Source: Paeniglutamicibacter psychrophenolicus
GTDB lineage: Bacteria > Actinomycetota > Actinomycetes > Actinomycetales > Micrococcaceae
Direction of reading: 5' to 3'
NCBI RefSeq assembly: GCF_017876575.1
Contig: NZ_JAGIOE010000001.1
Span: 4,506,443-4,570,442 of the forward strand
Length of the DNA: 64,000 bases
Shown here: positions 7,897 through 15,440 of the stretch, one piece after another
How the letters are laid out: each line of letters begins with the position of its first letter
How positions within the stretch are numbered: position 1 is the stretch's first letter
Notes under the pieces: generated by a model
Told to the model about the DNA's origin: nothing
Databases searched by the model: none
The model's input: the letters and a program-made list of their open reading frames with translations, nothing else
Position numbers and translations under genes: made by a program

Positions 7897-8496
7897 TTAG
7901 CGCTTGGAGGCGCGGTATCCGGCCTTGCGCGCGTCGGAGGTGTTCTTGAAGCACTGCTCCGGAACCGTGCGGTCATAGAACTGGCCACCGCGAACGTGGT
8001 ACTTCCATTCCTTGTTGCTGCCGGTCTGGTTGCCCTTGACCGGGAACGCAGCGGGGCAGCTCTTGCCCTTGGGCGCTGCCCACGACTTCTTCGCCGCGGC
8101 CTTCTTGACGACCAGGGTTTGAGCCTTGGAGATGGTTTTCTTCTTCTTGCCGACCTTGTAGTTCACCTTTGTCGTCACCTTGTAGGTGCCGGCCTTCAGC
8201 TTGACCGAGGTCTTGTTCTTGGCAACGGTCTTCTTCCCCTGCTTGACGGTCAGCACCTTGGAGGTGATCTTCACGCCCTTGGCCGCCTTGGCCAGCGGCT
8301 TGATGGTGGCCTTCGCCGATCCCTTGACGGTCTTGGTGGGAATCTTCCCGATTGCAACGGCCGGCGCCTTCTTGGCTGCCACGACACTGACACCCTGCGC
8401 GGGCGCAACCGGTGCGGCCACTGCGACGGCGGCCCCGGAAAACGCGATCGACACCGCCGCGGCAAGGGCAGTGAGTGTGCGAGTCAAAGTCTTCAT
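7897..8496 (-). CDS. Secreted sunset-domain protein
   Basis: A 199-aa exported protein. The signal peptide is about residues 1-28 (LAAAVSIAFSGAAVAVAA). A Lys-rich middle region contains a beta-sandwich-like segment (KLKAGTYKVTTKVNYKVG). The C-terminal sunset domain, about 143-199, shows CPAAFPVKGNQ, the core YHVRGGQFYDRTVPEQCF, and DARKAGYRASKR. Sunset domains occur at the ends of actinobacterial secreted or nuclease-like proteins and are thought to bind a metal or the envelope; no activity is established. It is paralogous in style, not sequence, to the neighbouring secreted nuclease. Confidence 0.8.
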   Translation of the reverse strand: MKTLTRTLTALAAAVSIAFSGAAVAVAAPVAPAQGVSVVAAKKAPAVAIGKIPTKTVKGSAKATIKPLAKAAKGVKITSKVLTVKQGKKTVAKNKTSVKLKAGTYKVTTKVNYKVGKKKKTISKAQTLVVKKAAAKKSWAAPKGKSCPAAFPVKGNQTGSNKEWKYHVRGGQFYDRTVPEQCFKNTSDARKAGYRASKR

Positions 8497-9018
8497 GAAT
8501 CCCCCATGTTTTCGGGCACGCTTTCACCGCGGCCCATGATCGTGGTCAAACCTCAATCAAACCATGCGCCGCGCCCAAGCCCGGGCATCGAGGGGGCGTT
8601 GTGCAACCGGACGGCACCGGGGATGCACCCGACCCGACCGGAAACCTTCTTGGCCGCACGGCCCCGCGCCCGGAATGTCACGCACCGATCCCACCACGAG
8701 CAAGAGGGGGACAATGGTTGCATCACCCTCGTACCTACGGAGCGTTTTCGATGAAGCCACGCGCGGTTCCCCCGGGGAGGCACCAAGCCGGCACCGGCTC
8801 CTCCGGCTTCCCGGCCTGCACAACACGGCCGGAAATCCCCGCCGCGCCCGGTGCAACAGCCAGCCTCGAAGCCCCGCATCGTCAACATGAGCCAGCCGCA
8901 TCGCCCCATGGGCGGGGCGAGAGTTAACATACCCGCAAGGGGTCCCTGATCAGCCTGATAGCCCCTTGGCCGTTGATCGATCGGGGAAGCCCGGTTCTAC
9001 TTGTAGGAGAGGAAAACG
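8497..9018. other. Intergenic region without a supported gene
   Basis: About 520 GC-rich bases between the divergent sunset-domain and MFS genes. Several overlapping short open frames exist on both strands, but none has both a good ribosome site and a recognisable product. I see no repeat or RNA gene here. Confidence 0.5.
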
Positions 9019-9078
9019 ATGTGCGGTAGATCACGTTCAGCCTCGCGTCTTTCGACTCCCAAATGCAAGGAGACTTCC

Positions 9079-10434
9079 GTGGCGGTTACCACGATCCTCA
9101 AGGGCACCCCCACCCGGTCAGGCACACCAACCACCCGACGAAACTGGGGCATCGTTCTGATGCTCCTGATTTTTTCCATGCTCAATTTTGCCGACAAGGC
9201 AGCGATCGGCCTGGCCAGCAAGCCGATCCGGGAAAGCATGGATCTCAGCGCCAGCCAGTACGGCCTGCTCTCCAGTGCGTTCTTCTGGCTCTTTGCCATT
9301 GGAGCCGTGGTGCTGACCGCGGTGTTCCGCAAGATCTCCTACACCTGGGCCGTGGGCATCCTCATGTTCACCTGGATCTTGACGATGCTGCCACTGACCA
9401 CGCAGACCACGTTCGGTGTCCTGCTGGCAAGCCGCATCGCCCTCGGGTTCTTTGAAGGTCCCGCACATGCCTTGTGCCAATCCATCGTTCACGGGCTCTT
9501 CCCGGCCGAGAAGCGGGCAACGGCCGGCGCCGTGGTTACCGCAGGAACCTCGCTTGGCCCGCTGATCTCGGCCCCGGTACTGACCTGGATCATCCTCCGA
9601 TGGGACTGGCACGCGTCGTTCATCTTCCTGGTCGGTGTCAGCCTGGCCTGGATCGTGACGTGGTTCTTCTTCGCGGACCGCCTTCCGTTCAGGAAGCGGA
9701 TCGATACCGACGAGGAGAAGAAGGCGGAAACCGCCATCGACCCCAACGGAGACATCGACGTCCCGTTCTACCGCCTGCTGATGCTCCCCAGCTTCTGGGG
9801 CCTGGCCCTGCTCTCCTTTGCCGGATACCTGATCACCTCGCTCAAGGTCACCTGGCTGCCGGCCTTCATGAACGAAGGCCTGGGCTATTCCATGAAAACC
9901 GTCGGCACGCTTGTGGCAATCCCCTACGTTTCGGCCATGGTGATCCTGCTCGGTACAGGCATGTTCTCCGGATGGTTGATCAAGCGCGGATTCTCCTCCC
10001 GGGTGGCCCGCTCGTTCCTCACCTCCGCTTGCCTGCTGTTCGCCGGGGTCTGCATGATCACTTTCACCCAGCTCCCCTCCGGCCCGTTGCAGCTGTTGCT
10101 GGTGGTTTGCGCATTCTCCATCAACTCGATCGCCTTCGCGATCGGTTTCGCCGGGGCCTCGGACTTCCTGCCGGCCCACCAGCGCGCGGCATTCTTTGGC
10201 TGCATCGTCGCCGCCTACTCCGTGGCGGGCATGGTCGCCCCCTACGTGCTGGGATTGATCGTTGAAAACGCCCCCACTCCTGCCGAGGGATACTCCAACG
10301 GGTTCTTCATCGTCGGCATCGTCATTTGCGTCTTCGGCGTTGCCGGCGGCCTCATGCTGAACCCGGCCCGCGCCAGGGCCCGCCTCCTGGAGCTCACCGC
10401 GATCCACGCCATTCGCAAGCAAGCAGCCCAATGA
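9079..10434 (+). CDS. MFS transporter, probably anion:cation symporter family
   Basis: A 451-aa, 12-helix major facilitator. Helix 1 is IVLMLLIFSMLNFADKAAIGL and the loop 2-3/helix 4 region includes ASRIALGFFEGPAHAL, typical of ACS-type organic anion carriers. A cytoplasmic loop lies between helices 6 and 7 (KRIDTDEEKKAETAIDPNGD). The GTG at 9079 is preceded by AAGGAG with ideal spacing. An upstream ATG at 9019 also has a good site (AGGAGAGG) and would add 20 polar residues. A terminator follows. The substrate is unknown; it may be an aromatic acid, given tryptophan dioxygenase nearby, but that is weak. Confidence 0.88.
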   Translation: MAVTTILKGTPTRSGTPTTRRNWGIVLMLLIFSMLNFADKAAIGLASKPIRESMDLSASQYGLLSSAFFWLFAIGAVVLTAVFRKISYTWAVGILMFTWILTMLPLTTQTTFGVLLASRIALGFFEGPAHALCQSIVHGLFPAEKRATAGAVVTAGTSLGPLISAPVLTWIILRWDWHASFIFLVGVSLAWIVTWFFFADRLPFRKRIDTDEEKKAETAIDPNGDIDVPFYRLLMLPSFWGLALLSFAGYLITSLKVTWLPAFMNEGLGYSMKTVGTLVAIPYVSAMVILLGTGMFSGWLIKRGFSSRVARSFLTSACLLFAGVCMITFTQLPSGPLQLLLVVCAFSINSIAFAIGFAGASDFLPAHQRAAFFGCIVAAYSVAGMVAPYVLGLIVENAPTPAEGYSNGFFIVGIVICVFGVAGGLMLNPARARARLLELTAIHAIRKQAAQ

Positions 10435-10491
10435 CCCCTTGGTCCCGATAATCGGCACCCAGGTCTTGCACCTTGGCCACGATGCTGCGGC

Positions 10492-10535
10492 AAGACCCTG
10501 CGCCCAGATCCTCCCGGATCCGGGCGCAGGGTCTT
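10492..10535 (+). terminator. Intrinsic terminator after the MFS gene
   Basis: Arms AAGACCCTGCGCCC (10492-10505) and its reverse complement (10522-10535) end in TTTTA. It is a classic rho-independent terminator 58 bases after the stop. Confidence 0.85.
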
Positions 10536-10564
10536 TTAATGCCACGACGACCGAGAATCCTGGA

Positions 10565-10591
10565 AAAGGGGTATCCATTTAGGTGCCAATG
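10565..10591 (+). repeat. Left terminal inverted repeat of the IS
   Basis: A 27-base end that matches the reverse complement of 11790-11816 except for one G/A difference at its nineteenth base. Confidence 0.9.
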
Positions 10592-10633
10592 GCCACGTGA
10601 GGCCCTGCAAGCCGTGAACGCACGCCTTTTGGC

Positions 10634-11692
10634 TCAGGTGTTTTTGCGCCAAGGCAGCGGCGGGGAGTCGATATCCAGGGTGCCGGGCCATGCCCGCGCG
10701 CCATGGACCCCGGCGGGATGCACCGGTTTGGGTTTCGAGACCAGGGCAAGGTCGCGGTAGGTCACGCGTTGCGATGCGGCCGCGCGCTGCAGCAGCCGCA
10801 TGAAGACCAGACCTCTGCTGCGGCTGTGTCGCCGATTGAACCGGAACACGAACTCATCAAGGTACTGCGGCAGGTGCTCAACGCTCCAGGAACCCTGGTA
10901 GGTCCCTTCCATGGATCTTTTGACCAGTGCGAACAGCCGGTGAACCGCGGGCAAGGACTCGTGGGCGGGTTTGCCTGACGCGGCCACGTTGACCGGCTCG
11001 TGCACGTAGCCCGCAAGGGCCGATGGGTATGACCTCCACGCGTCGGTGATGACGGTGGATCCGGACGCGATGTTGGCCCGGACAAACGCCTTGAGCGACG
11101 CGGCCGAGGCATCGGGGATGACCCCCAATCGTGCACGCCCCCAGCCGTCGGGCAGGATCTCCAGGGCGCCTGCCACCAGCGTCTTTCCCGCAGCGCCCCG
11201 CCCGAACTTGCCATGGCGGGGACCGCCCAGGAACGTCTCGTCCATCTCCACGGTTCCGCGCAGCGGCTCGCTTTCGGCACTGCTCATCACCTGCCGGAGC
11301 CGGGACAACATGGTCCAGGCTGTTTGGTAAGACCCGATGGGCAGCACGCGATGCAGGTACATGGCCGAAATGCCGCTCTTGCCGGCCGTGAACAGCCAGA
11401 TGGCTTCGAACCAGACCGTCATTGGGATGCGTGTCTTGTCAAAGATCGTCCCCGCGGTCACCGAGACCCGTCGCCGGCACCCGTGGCAACGGTACCGGCC
11501 AATCTCATCCCGCCCGGCCGACGGCGAGCCGCAGCGAGGACAAATGAACCCTTGCGGCCAACGCAGCCAATCCAGGTAATCCAGGCACGCATCGTCACCG
11601 GGAAACCAGGCACGCAGCTGGGCGATATCAACCGGATAGTCCCTGCCGGCAACGGGCTCGACGGCCCCGGAGTCAGCGGTAGGCTCGAACAC
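10634..11692 (-). CDS. IS1595-family transposase (ISXO2-like DDE)
   Basis: A 352-aa transposase. The zinc ribbon (ICPRCGSPSAG, YRCHGCRRR) is followed by the N-terminal helical domain (TAGTIFDKTRIPMTVWFEAIW) and an ISXO2-type catalytic core. The acidic positions lie in VEMDETFLGG, VITDAWRSY and the C-terminal FVFRFNRRHSR region. The GTG at 11692 was chosen because GAAGGGG lies 8 bases upstream; a longer frame extends to 11761. It looks intact and therefore potentially active. Confidence 0.9.
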   Translation of the reverse strand: MFEPTADSGAVEPVAGRDYPVDIAQLRAWFPGDDACLDYLDWLRWPQGFICPRCGSPSAGRDEIGRYRCHGCRRRVSVTAGTIFDKTRIPMTVWFEAIWLFTAGKSGISAMYLHRVLPIGSYQTAWTMLSRLRQVMSSAESEPLRGTVEMDETFLGGPRHGKFGRGAAGKTLVAGALEILPDGWGRARLGVIPDASAASLKAFVRANIASGSTVITDAWRSYPSALAGYVHEPVNVAASGKPAHESLPAVHRLFALVKRSMEGTYQGSWSVEHLPQYLDEFVFRFNRRHSRSRGLVFMRLLQRAAASQRVTYRDLALVSKPKPVHPAGVHGARAWPGTLDIDSPPLPWRKNT

Positions 11693-11789
11693 GACGCACA
11701 CCCCTTCGCGGTGTAGTCCGTGCCCCCGGCTGTTGACGCAGCGCGGAGGTCCTTGGTTCACATCAGCCTACCGGTTCACGTAAGTGGAG

Positions 11790-11816
11790 CATTGGCATCT
11801 AAATGGATACCCCTTT
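11790..11816 (-). repeat. Right terminal inverted repeat of the IS
   Basis: A 27-base end; see the left repeat at 10565-10591. The hexamer CCTGGA follows directly. Confidence 0.9.
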
Positions 11817-11945
11817 CCTGGAATTCAAGCTCAAGCCCAAGCCCGGGGAAGCCGCGAAGCGTCGGGACCCGACCCCGACCACCGGCATCATCGCAGCGCT
11901 TCATGAGCACATCCCCACGCGCTCCACCCCAAAAATTTCACTATC

Positions 11946-11973
11946 TTGACGCACGTCGAGATACTGATACGCT
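11946..11973 (+). promoter_or_regulatory. Promoter of tryptophan 2,3-dioxygenase, probably leaderless
   Basis: TTGACG (11946-11951), a 16-base spacer and TACGCT (11968-11973) lie just before the ATG at 11980. No ribosome binding site separates them, so the message probably begins at the start codon. The nearby IS end is about 130 bases upstream and leaves this promoter intact. Confidence 0.55.
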
Positions 11974-11979
11974 GTTTTC

Positions 11980-12849
11980 ATGGCCTGCCCACACGCACAG
12001 ACACCCGAGGGTGCACGCGAAATCGAAGACACCGTCCGCACCGACTTCCACAACGCCATGTCCTACGGAAGCTACCTGGACCTTGAGCGCCTGCTTTCGG
12101 CCCAGCACCCGGTCAGCGTCCCCGAGCACCACGACGAAATGCTGTTCATCATCCAGCACCAGACCAGCGAACTCTGGCTCAAGCTGATGCTGCACGAACT
12201 CATGGAGTCGCGCCGGCTGATGGACAACGACGAAATCGGCAAGTCCCTCAAATGCCTGGCCCGCGTCAAGCACATCCAAAAGACCCTCACCGAGCAGTGG
12301 GCCGTGCTGGCCACGCTGACCCCGCGCGAATACGCACAGTTCCGCGGCTTCCTCGGATCGTCCTCCGGCTTCCAGTCCTTCCAGTACCGGGCCGTCGAGT
12401 TCATCCTGGGCAACAAGCACGAGGGCATGCTCAAGGTCTTCGAATCCGATCCGGAGGCGCACCAGTTGCTCACCCAGGTCCTGCACGAACCGACCGTCTA
12501 CGACTCGTTCCTGCACGCCCTGGCCCGCTCCGGATACGCGATTCCCGAGGAAATCCTGGACCGCGACGTCACCAAGCCCTGGGTGTTCCACGAGGCCCTG
12601 GTTCCCATCTACAAGGACATCTACGAATCCGACGACACCACGTGGAGCCTCTACCAGGCCTGCGAGGACCTCGTCGACCTGGAGGACAACTTCCAGGCCT
12701 GGCGCTTCCGCCACATGCGCGTCGTGCAGCGCACCATCGGCTTCAAGAAGGGAACCGGCGGTTCCTCCGGCGTCGATTTCCTCAAGCGCGCCCTGGACCT
12801 CACATTCTTCCCGGAGCTGTACGCCGTGCGCACCGAGATCGGCAAGTAG
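11980..12849 (+). CDS. kynA: Tryptophan 2,3-dioxygenase
   Basis: A 289-aa heme enzyme that opens the indole ring of L-tryptophan to N-formylkynurenine, the first step of the kynurenine pathway. Family signatures are complete: the substrate-binding stretch HHDEMLFIIQHQTSELWLKL near residue 45, GSSSGFQSFQYRAVEFILGN in the middle, and the heme-ligand region FRHMRVVQRTIGFKKGTGG near the C-terminus. The length is typical. The PaaX-type regulator starts 9 bases downstream and is probably co-transcribed. No kynureninase or formamidase gene is in the window. Confidence 0.96.
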   Translation: MACPHAQTPEGAREIEDTVRTDFHNAMSYGSYLDLERLLSAQHPVSVPEHHDEMLFIIQHQTSELWLKLMLHELMESRRLMDNDEIGKSLKCLARVKHIQKTLTEQWAVLATLTPREYAQFRGFLGSSSGFQSFQYRAVEFILGNKHEGMLKVFESDPEAHQLLTQVLHEPTVYDSFLHALARSGYAIPEEILDRDVTKPWVFHEALVPIYKDIYESDDTTWSLYQACEDLVDLEDNFQAWRFRHMRVVQRTIGFKKGTGGSSGVDFLKRALDLTFFPELYAVRTEIGK

Positions 12850-12858
12850 CCCAGAGAC

Positions 12859-13683
12859 GTGCTTTCCGAACTCGATGACCTCGATGCCCGCCCGGGCAGC
12901 ACCACCTCCCTGGTGCGCACCATCGTGGGGCTGTACCTGCGCGAATTGGGCGGCTGGATTTCCTCGGCGCACCTGATCGCGCTGATGGACACCCTGGGCA
13001 CCAAGGCGCAGGTGACCCGGACGGCGATTTCCCGCCTGAAGAAGAAGGGGATCCTGGACCAAAGGGAACGCGACGGGGTCTCGGGGTTCGAGCTCACGGC
13101 CACCGGCGAACGCATCCTGGCCCGCGGGGATCGGCGCATCTTCGAGCCGCGTTCCATGGGAGCGGACGACTCGTGGTGCCTGGCCTCCTACTCCATTCCG
13201 GAGTCCGAACGCGAACGCCGTCACCAGCTGCGCAAGTACCTGCAGGGCATCGGCGGCGGGCTGGTGGCCCCGGGGCTGTGGATCTTCCCCGACTACCTGC
13301 GCGCCGAGGTGTGGGAGATCCTGCGCGTGCTCGGACTGGAGGACCACGCGACCATCATTGTCTCCAACACCCTGGAGTTCACCGGCACGCCACGGGCCCT
13401 GGCCGCCGCTTGGTGGGACCTGGATGCTCTGGCCGCTCTGCACCAGGTGTTTCTCGAACAGAACGGGACGATGGCCGAGACAGGTTTCCCGAGCACCGGC
13501 GACAGCTTCGCGGCCTACGTTCGGGCCATTGATTCCTGGCGGACCATCCCCTATCTGGATCCCGGCTTGCCAGATGGCTATCTGCCCGGCAACTGGCCTG
13601 GACACCGAAGCGCAGAGCTGTTCCTTGGAATCCAGGGGCGCCATGCCGCCGCTGCACGTGAATTCATGCGTTCTGCCGCTTAG
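12859..13683 (+). CDS. PaaX-family transcriptional regulator
   Basis: A 274-aa protein starting at a GTG 9 bases after kynA. An N-terminal winged helix (LGTKAQVTRTAISRLKKKGILD, about residues 45-70) is followed by the PaaX central domain (DDSWCLASYSIPESERERRHQLRK) and a C-terminal region ending in FMRSAA. PaaX proteins repress phenylacetyl-CoA catabolism; members next to other aromatic pathways usually sense a pathway acyl-CoA. Here it probably controls the kynurenine/anthranilate route, an inference from the adjacency alone. Confidence 0.85.
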   Translation: MLSELDDLDARPGSTTSLVRTIVGLYLRELGGWISSAHLIALMDTLGTKAQVTRTAISRLKKKGILDQRERDGVSGFELTATGERILARGDRRIFEPRSMGADDSWCLASYSIPESERERRHQLRKYLQGIGGGLVAPGLWIFPDYLRAEVWEILRVLGLEDHATIIVSNTLEFTGTPRALAAAWWDLDALAALHQVFLEQNGTMAETGFPSTGDSFAAYVRAIDSWRTIPYLDPGLPDGYLPGNWPGHRSAELFLGIQGRHAAAAREFMRSAA

Positions 13684-13835
13684 ACGGCACCTGGCGTGGT
13701 TGCGGGTGCTGCCCGGGAGATTCCCAGTGGCAACACCCGCATGGGCTTCGTCTTGAATTGTGCCGGATCGGGAAAGTTTCCAAGAATTCCCTGGCCCACC
13801 CCTTGACTACGGAAGGGCATCGGAGCATTCTTGTA

Positions 13836-13853
13836 ATCAACCGAAAGGTTGAT
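13836..13853. promoter_or_regulatory. Palindromic operator for the ArsR regulator
   Basis: ATCAACC-GAAA-GGTTGAT is a perfect palindrome with 7-base arms ending 22 bases before the ArsR start codon. Its position suggests autorepression of the arsR-SRPBCC operon. Confidence 0.6.
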
Positions 13854-13875
13854 AAAGAAATGAGTTGAATACTCG

Positions 13876-14211
13876 ATGTTTGACGAGCAGGATCTCAACA
13901 GGGCGTTCCTCGCCCTCGCTGACCCGACGCGGAGGCAGATCATCGTCCGGCTCTCGGCCGGACCGGCCACCGTCAACGAACTCGCCGAACCGTTCAAGAT
14001 GTCCATCCAAGGCATCTCGAAGCACATTCAGGTCCTGGAACAGGCGCACCTGGTGACCCGCACACGCGAGGCACAACGCCGCCCGGTCCACTTGAATCCT
14101 GCACTTCTCACGGAACTGACCGGCTGGATCGACAAGTACCGGATACTTGCCGAGGCAAAATACGACCGCTTGGATGCCGTGCTCCAAAAGCATTCCGCAC
14201 GCCGCGGATAA
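13876..14211 (+). CDS. ArsR-family transcriptional regulator
   Basis: A 111-aa winged-helix repressor: ALADPTRRQIIVRLSAGPATVNELAEPF (helices 1-3) and MSIQGISKHIQVLEQAHLV (recognition helix), followed by the wing (TRTREAQRRPVHLNP). It lacks the cysteine metal-binding box of arsenic sensors, fitting the subgroup that is paired with SRPBCC/AHSA1 proteins. The next gene, 18 bases downstream, is such a protein. The palindrome at 13836 is its likely binding site. Confidence 0.92.
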   Translation: MFDEQDLNRAFLALADPTRRQIIVRLSAGPATVNELAEPFKMSIQGISKHIQVLEQAHLVTRTREAQRRPVHLNPALLTELTGWIDKYRILAEAKYDRLDAVLQKHSARRG

Positions 14212-14229
14212 TTCCAGGAAAGTCTCATC

Positions 14230-14703
14230 ATGAGCAACCCATTGAACCTCACCGTCCCCGAAGGAACGCCCTTCATTGATTTCACCCGGGAGTTCGATTT
14301 CCCCGTCGACGCCGTGTTCGAGGCACATCGCGATCCGGCCCTCGTCGCCCAATGGCTTGGGCCGAACAACATGAAGATGGAAGTCGACCACTACGACTTC
14401 CGCACCGGAGGCTCCTATAAGTACGCCCATTCCGATGAATCAGGAACCTACGGCTTCACCGGGGTGTTCCACACCGTGCGCGAGAACGAGTTCGCCATCC
14501 AGACCTTCGAGTTCGACGGATACCCCGACGTCGTTGCCATGGATTACATGCGCTTCGAAGCATTGGAGGGCAACCGCTGCCGGCTGGTGGGCCACTCCGT
14601 CTACCCGACCCAAGAGGCTCGGGACGGCATGGCCGCCTCGGGAATGGAAGAGGGCATGTCGCAGGGCTACCAACGGCTGGATACCCTGCTCTCCGCCCGC
14701 TGA
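14230..14703 (+). CDS. SRPBCC (AHSA1/START-like) domain protein
   Basis: A 157-aa lipid- or ligand-binding helix-grip protein. Characteristic segments are REFDFPVDAVFEAHRDPALV, AQWLGPNNMKMEVDHYDF, RTGGSYKYAHSDESG, and the C-terminal helix MAASGMEEGMSQGYQRLDTLL. AGGAAAG precedes the ATG. It forms a two-gene operon with the ArsR regulator, a common bacterial pairing whose physiological ligand is generally unknown. It may bind a small hydrophobic molecule and act with the repressor. Confidence 0.9.
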   Translation: MSNPLNLTVPEGTPFIDFTREFDFPVDAVFEAHRDPALVAQWLGPNNMKMEVDHYDFRTGGSYKYAHSDESGTYGFTGVFHTVRENEFAIQTFEFDGYPDVVAMDYMRFEALEGNRCRLVGHSVYPTQEARDGMAASGMEEGMSQGYQRLDTLLSAR

Positions 14704-14712
14704 CCACCACGT

Positions 14713-14750
14713 GTCCCGGGGTGGCCGCCCTGCCGCGGCATCCCCGGGAC
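14713..14750 (+). terminator. Terminator of the ArsR/SRPBCC operon
   Basis: Arms GTCCCGGGG (14713-14721) and CCCCGGGAC (14742-14750) start 10 bases after the stop codon. There is no strong T-run. Confidence 0.5.
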
Positions 14751-15125
14751 GCCACCAAACAAGACACTGCCAAACCCAAAGTGGACAGTGGGGGGAATCC
14801 GCCGGCCGGAGCGATACCGGCGGCAACATCCGGTGCAGACTCAAGTGGCCACGACCGGTGTTCCGGGTCCGCACACGCGCTTGGGCATGGTCCGAAATCC
14901 GCCACAACGCCTGCGGCAACCTATTCCGGCAGAGCGATTTATCATTTCAGATATCTGTCAACTTACCCATGTCAATGTCTAAATTGTGACCTCGGCACTT
15001 GGACGCACGGGACCGCTTTTCCGATCAGCCGCTCTGGCCCCGGTTCCCGGGGAATATGCCGACATATAACTATTTGAAACTCTTGTTTTTGGCTGGGTTC
15101 CCGGCCCTGAATTAGGGCACAAGAT
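14751..15125. other. Intergenic region upstream of the tmm promoter
   Basis: About 375 bases with no credible open frame. The part from about 14930 to 15125 is clearly more AT-rich than the surroundings. I could assign no gene, repeat or RNA. Confidence 0.4.
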
Positions 15126-15154
15126 TTGACTAATTGGCCCGCTACTGCTGTTAT
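15126..15154 (+). promoter_or_regulatory. Strong sigma-70-type promoter upstream of tmm
   Basis: TTGACT (15126-15131), exactly 17 bases, and TGTTAT (15149-15154). The predicted start near 15161 leaves a leader of about 280 bases before the tmm ATG. Confidence 0.6.
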
Positions 15155-15159
15155 GGAGA

Positions 15160-15440
15160 GAGGACCAGTCCACCCACATCGGGCCGAACACTGGTTCATT
15201 CGGAACCGCAATGACCGCTATCTGTCGGTCCTTTTCTGTTATTGCGGAGCCTCTCCCCCTGCGGGGATCTGAGGCCCGGGAGCATTTGACCTTGCGGCGC
15301 GCGAAGCGCCGGGCCTCATATTCGGAGGAGAGCTTTGCCTCTTTCAAGGGTCGCACTTCCGTTGTCGCCTTTCATTGGCGCGGTCCCGAATTACCCTTTG
15401 CCACGGGTAATTGAATCGGCCCTGGAATGAGGAGAAAAGC
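15160..15440 (+). ncRNA. Long structured 5' leader of tmm (candidate attenuator or riboswitch)
   Basis: Several hairpins can form, some mutually exclusive. GGTTC/GAACC occurs near 15193-15207. GACCG/CGGTC (15213-15217 and 15226-15230) is followed by CTTTTCTGTT and looks like an early terminator. The alternative is pairing of AGGACC near 15161 with GGTCCT at 15227-15232, which would break that terminator. Further on, GCCTC (15249-15253) can pair with GAGGC (15271-15275), but the latter is also part of GAGGCCCGG that pairs with CCGGGCCTC (15309-15317). No known riboswitch consensus was recognised. Confidence 0.4.
15389..15412. promoter_or_regulatory. Inverted repeat just before the tmm ribosome site
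   Basis: AATTACCC (15389-15396) and GGGTAATT (15405-15412) are perfect 8-base arms separated by 8 bases. It could be a repressor operator or a hairpin controlling access to the GAGGAG ribosome site at about 15429-15434. Confidence 0.4.

Larger units (their letters stand above)
10565..11816. mobile_element. Complete IS1595-family insertion sequence
   Basis: The 1252-bp element is bounded by 27-bp terminal inverted repeats (10565-10591 and 11790-11816; 26 of 27 positions match) beginning AAAGGGGTATCC. The flanks carry the same hexamer CCTGGA (10559-10564 and 11817-11822), consistent with a target duplication, although IS1595 members usually make 8 bp. One intact transposase gene fills the element. 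It sits between the MFS terminator and the tryptophan dioxygenase promoter, disrupting no obvious gene. Confidence 0.9.

Noticed and set aside
8714-8890. 58-codon frame with a weak AGGGGG upstream (8564-8890 frame)
   Set aside because: Composition is unstructured, competing frames overlap on both strands, and no family is recognised.
10542-11941. A 50-codon open frame reconstituted if the IS and one CCTGGA copy are removed
   Set aside because: Its ATG lies in the T-run of the MFS terminator, with no ribosome site and no recognisable product; probably chance.
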